Shown: positions 8,146 through 8,544 of the stretch, piece after piece
Layout of the letters: each line of letters starts with the position of its first letter
Position numbering within the stretch: position 1 is the first letter of the stretch
NCBI GenBank assembly: GCA_015064425.1
Contig: SVSF01000077.1
Location: 1 to 8,544 of the forward strand
Origin: Oscillospiraceae bacterium
GTDB lineage: Bacteria > Bacillota_A > Clostridia > Oscillospirales > CAG-272
Reading direction: 5' to 3'
DNA length: 8,544 nt
The notes under the pieces: generated by a model
Database searches by the model: none
What the model saw: the letters and a program-made list of their open reading frames with translations, nothing else
What the model was told of the DNA's origin: nothing
Made by a program: the position numbers and the translations under genes

Positions 8146-8207
8146 CCGCTTATGCTTGGGGTGATAGAGGACAGTTTTGCTACGCGGAATAGCAACTAAA
8201 TAAGCGG
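8146..8207 (+). other. Nested inverted repeats just after the ATP synthase operon
   Basis: CCGCTTAT (8146-8153) is complementary to ATAAGCGG (8200-8207). Inside, TTGCTA (8177-8182) pairs with TAGCAA (8190-8195) around CGCGGAA. An alternative stem, ACCCC 8141-8145 / GGGGT 8158-8162, competes with the outer stem. No T-tract follows, so this is not a standard intrinsic terminator. It may be a 3' RNA structure of the operon or the edge of the repeat cluster to its right. Confidence 0.4.
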
Positions 8208-8215
8208 CTACAACC

Positions 8216-8267
8216 AGAGGCTCCCTCTGGGAGGGAGCTGTCGCCGTAGGCGACTGAGGGAGAGTGC
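8216..8267. repeat. CTCCCTC/GAGGGAG double-hairpin dispersed repeat
   Basis: GCTCCCTC (8220-8227) pairs with GAGGGAGC (8231-8238). A second hairpin follows, GTCGCC (8240-8245) / GGCGAC (8249-8254), then TGAGGGAG, which can also pair with the first arm. This layout (GGCTCCC hairpin, GCTGTCxCC-GGxGAC hairpin, TGAGGG end) matches a dispersed intergenic repeat that I remember from many gut Clostridia genomes. It carries no gene and is probably a small non-autonomous mobile element. Confidence 0.65.
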
Positions 8268-8296
8268 GTTACAATAAAATTAACAAAACATAAAGT

Positions 8297-8400
8297 CACG
8301 CGGGCTCCTTCCGTCACGCTACGCAGCGAACCCCAAAAGCTCATTTCATTCGCTTCGGGGAACCCCTGCCGCGTGCCACCTTCTTCTCGGAGGAAGGCTT
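8297..8400 (-). repeat. Second dispersed repeat (GCCTTCC...AAGGTGGCA...TGACGGAAGGAG type)
   Basis: Read on the minus strand, 8400 to 8305 begins AAGCCTTCCTCCGAGAAGAA, continues GGTGGCACGCGG, and ends with GTGACGGAAGGAGCC. The frame AAGCCTTCC / GAAGGTGGCA / TGACGGAxGGAG is one that I recall as another common intergenic repeat of gut Clostridia. CACGCGG (8297-8303) and CCGCGTG (8369-8375) form a 7-bp inverted pair around the middle, and CCTTC (8379-8383) pairs with GAAGG (8393-8397). The inner segment, about 8318-8368, is longer than the simple hairpin that I would expect. Confidence 0.55.
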
Positions 8401-8467
8401 ATATAGTACCCACGCAAGCGCGCACTTACTCACCACCGAATGTGGCAGTGCAATTTCACAAAGCATA

Positions 8468-8508
8468 AGCCTCCGACAAGGATTTTCCATGTCGGAGGCT
8501 AAAATTTT
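8468..8508. terminator. Strong hairpin, probable terminator
   Basis: AGCCTCCGACA (8468-8478) and TGTCGGAGGCT (8490-8500) form a perfect 11-bp, GC-rich stem with an 11-base loop. It is followed by AAAATTTT (8501-8508), a weak T-tract in the plus direction; the minus direction gives TATGCTTT. It is the best candidate to end plus-strand transcripts from the ATP synthase operon, or to serve a gene entering from the right. Direction is uncertain. Confidence 0.55.
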
Positions 8509-8544
8509 GTTGCATAAGTTAATTAGTTGATATTTCTCTGCAAA

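Larger units (their letters stand above)
8135..8544. other. Gene-free region downstream of the ATP synthase operon
   Basis: No coding frame here has a plausible ribosome binding site or recognisable product. The stretch holds the nested inverted repeats, the two dispersed repeats and the GC-rich hairpin listed separately. The spacer 8401-8467 (CACGCAAGCGCGCAC and onward) and the AT-rich end 8509-8544 show no feature that I can name. Confidence 0.7.

Noticed and set aside
8148..8470. GCTTATGCTT (8148-8157) and AAGCATAAGC (8461-8470) as terminal inverted repeats of one element
   Set aside because: The 10-bp match does not extend in either direction, shows no target-site duplication, and could occur by chance in this repeat-rich stretch.
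8345..8494. Minus-strand open frame through the downstream repeats (from about 8494 to a TGA near 8345)
   Set aside because: It runs through hairpin repeats, has no ribosome binding site, and gives a product with no resemblance to a known protein; typical of repeat DNA that happens to be open.

Overview
The window is a stretch of a low-to-moderate GC Firmicutes chromosome, most likely a gut-type Clostridia. This rests on AAGGAGG-type ribosome binding sites, textbook sigma-A promoters, a fragment of a small Clostridia-type serine recombinase, and CTCCC/GAGGG hairpin repeats that I remember from gut Clostridia. I cannot fix the genus.

Layout. Positions 2-187 hold the C-terminal end of a glutaminase-A/DUF4965-like protein, open at the left edge. 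Positions 188-530 hold a decayed recombinase fragment on the minus strand, a strong bidirectional terminator (412-447) and a weaker terminator-like hairpin (466-506). A promoter (532-560) then drives a 27-codon small ORF overlapping a HAD phosphatase gene (664-1377). At 1444-1486 a perfect TTGACA-N17-TATAAT promoter is overlaid by a perfect 16-bp inverted repeat. It heads one tightly packed unit: a TetR-type regulator, then atpB (a), atpE (c), atpF (b), atpA (alpha), atpG (gamma), atpD (beta) and atpC (epsilon). The last 410 bases (8135-8544) hold no gene that I can support and are filled with hairpin-forming repeats.

The F-type ATP synthase cluster is unusual in several ways. There is no separate atpH (delta) gene. 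The alpha protein carries about 80 extra N-terminal residues that look like the C-terminal, b-binding domain of delta/OSCP, while the delta N-terminal helical bundle is encoded nowhere in the window. Epsilon stops after its beta-sandwich and lacks the regulatory helical hairpin. Gamma has an extra polar tail of about 17 residues. Subunit c has a signal-peptide-like leader and an acidic linker. Subunit a keeps the essential Arg but has RLFGA in place of RLFGN.

Taken together, this looks like a rearranged ATP synthase whose peripheral stalk may attach directly to alpha without a free delta. It is apparently expressed together with an autoregulated TetR repressor whose stop codon lies one base before the atpB start. 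The domain assignments come from reading motifs by eye; no search or alignment was run.
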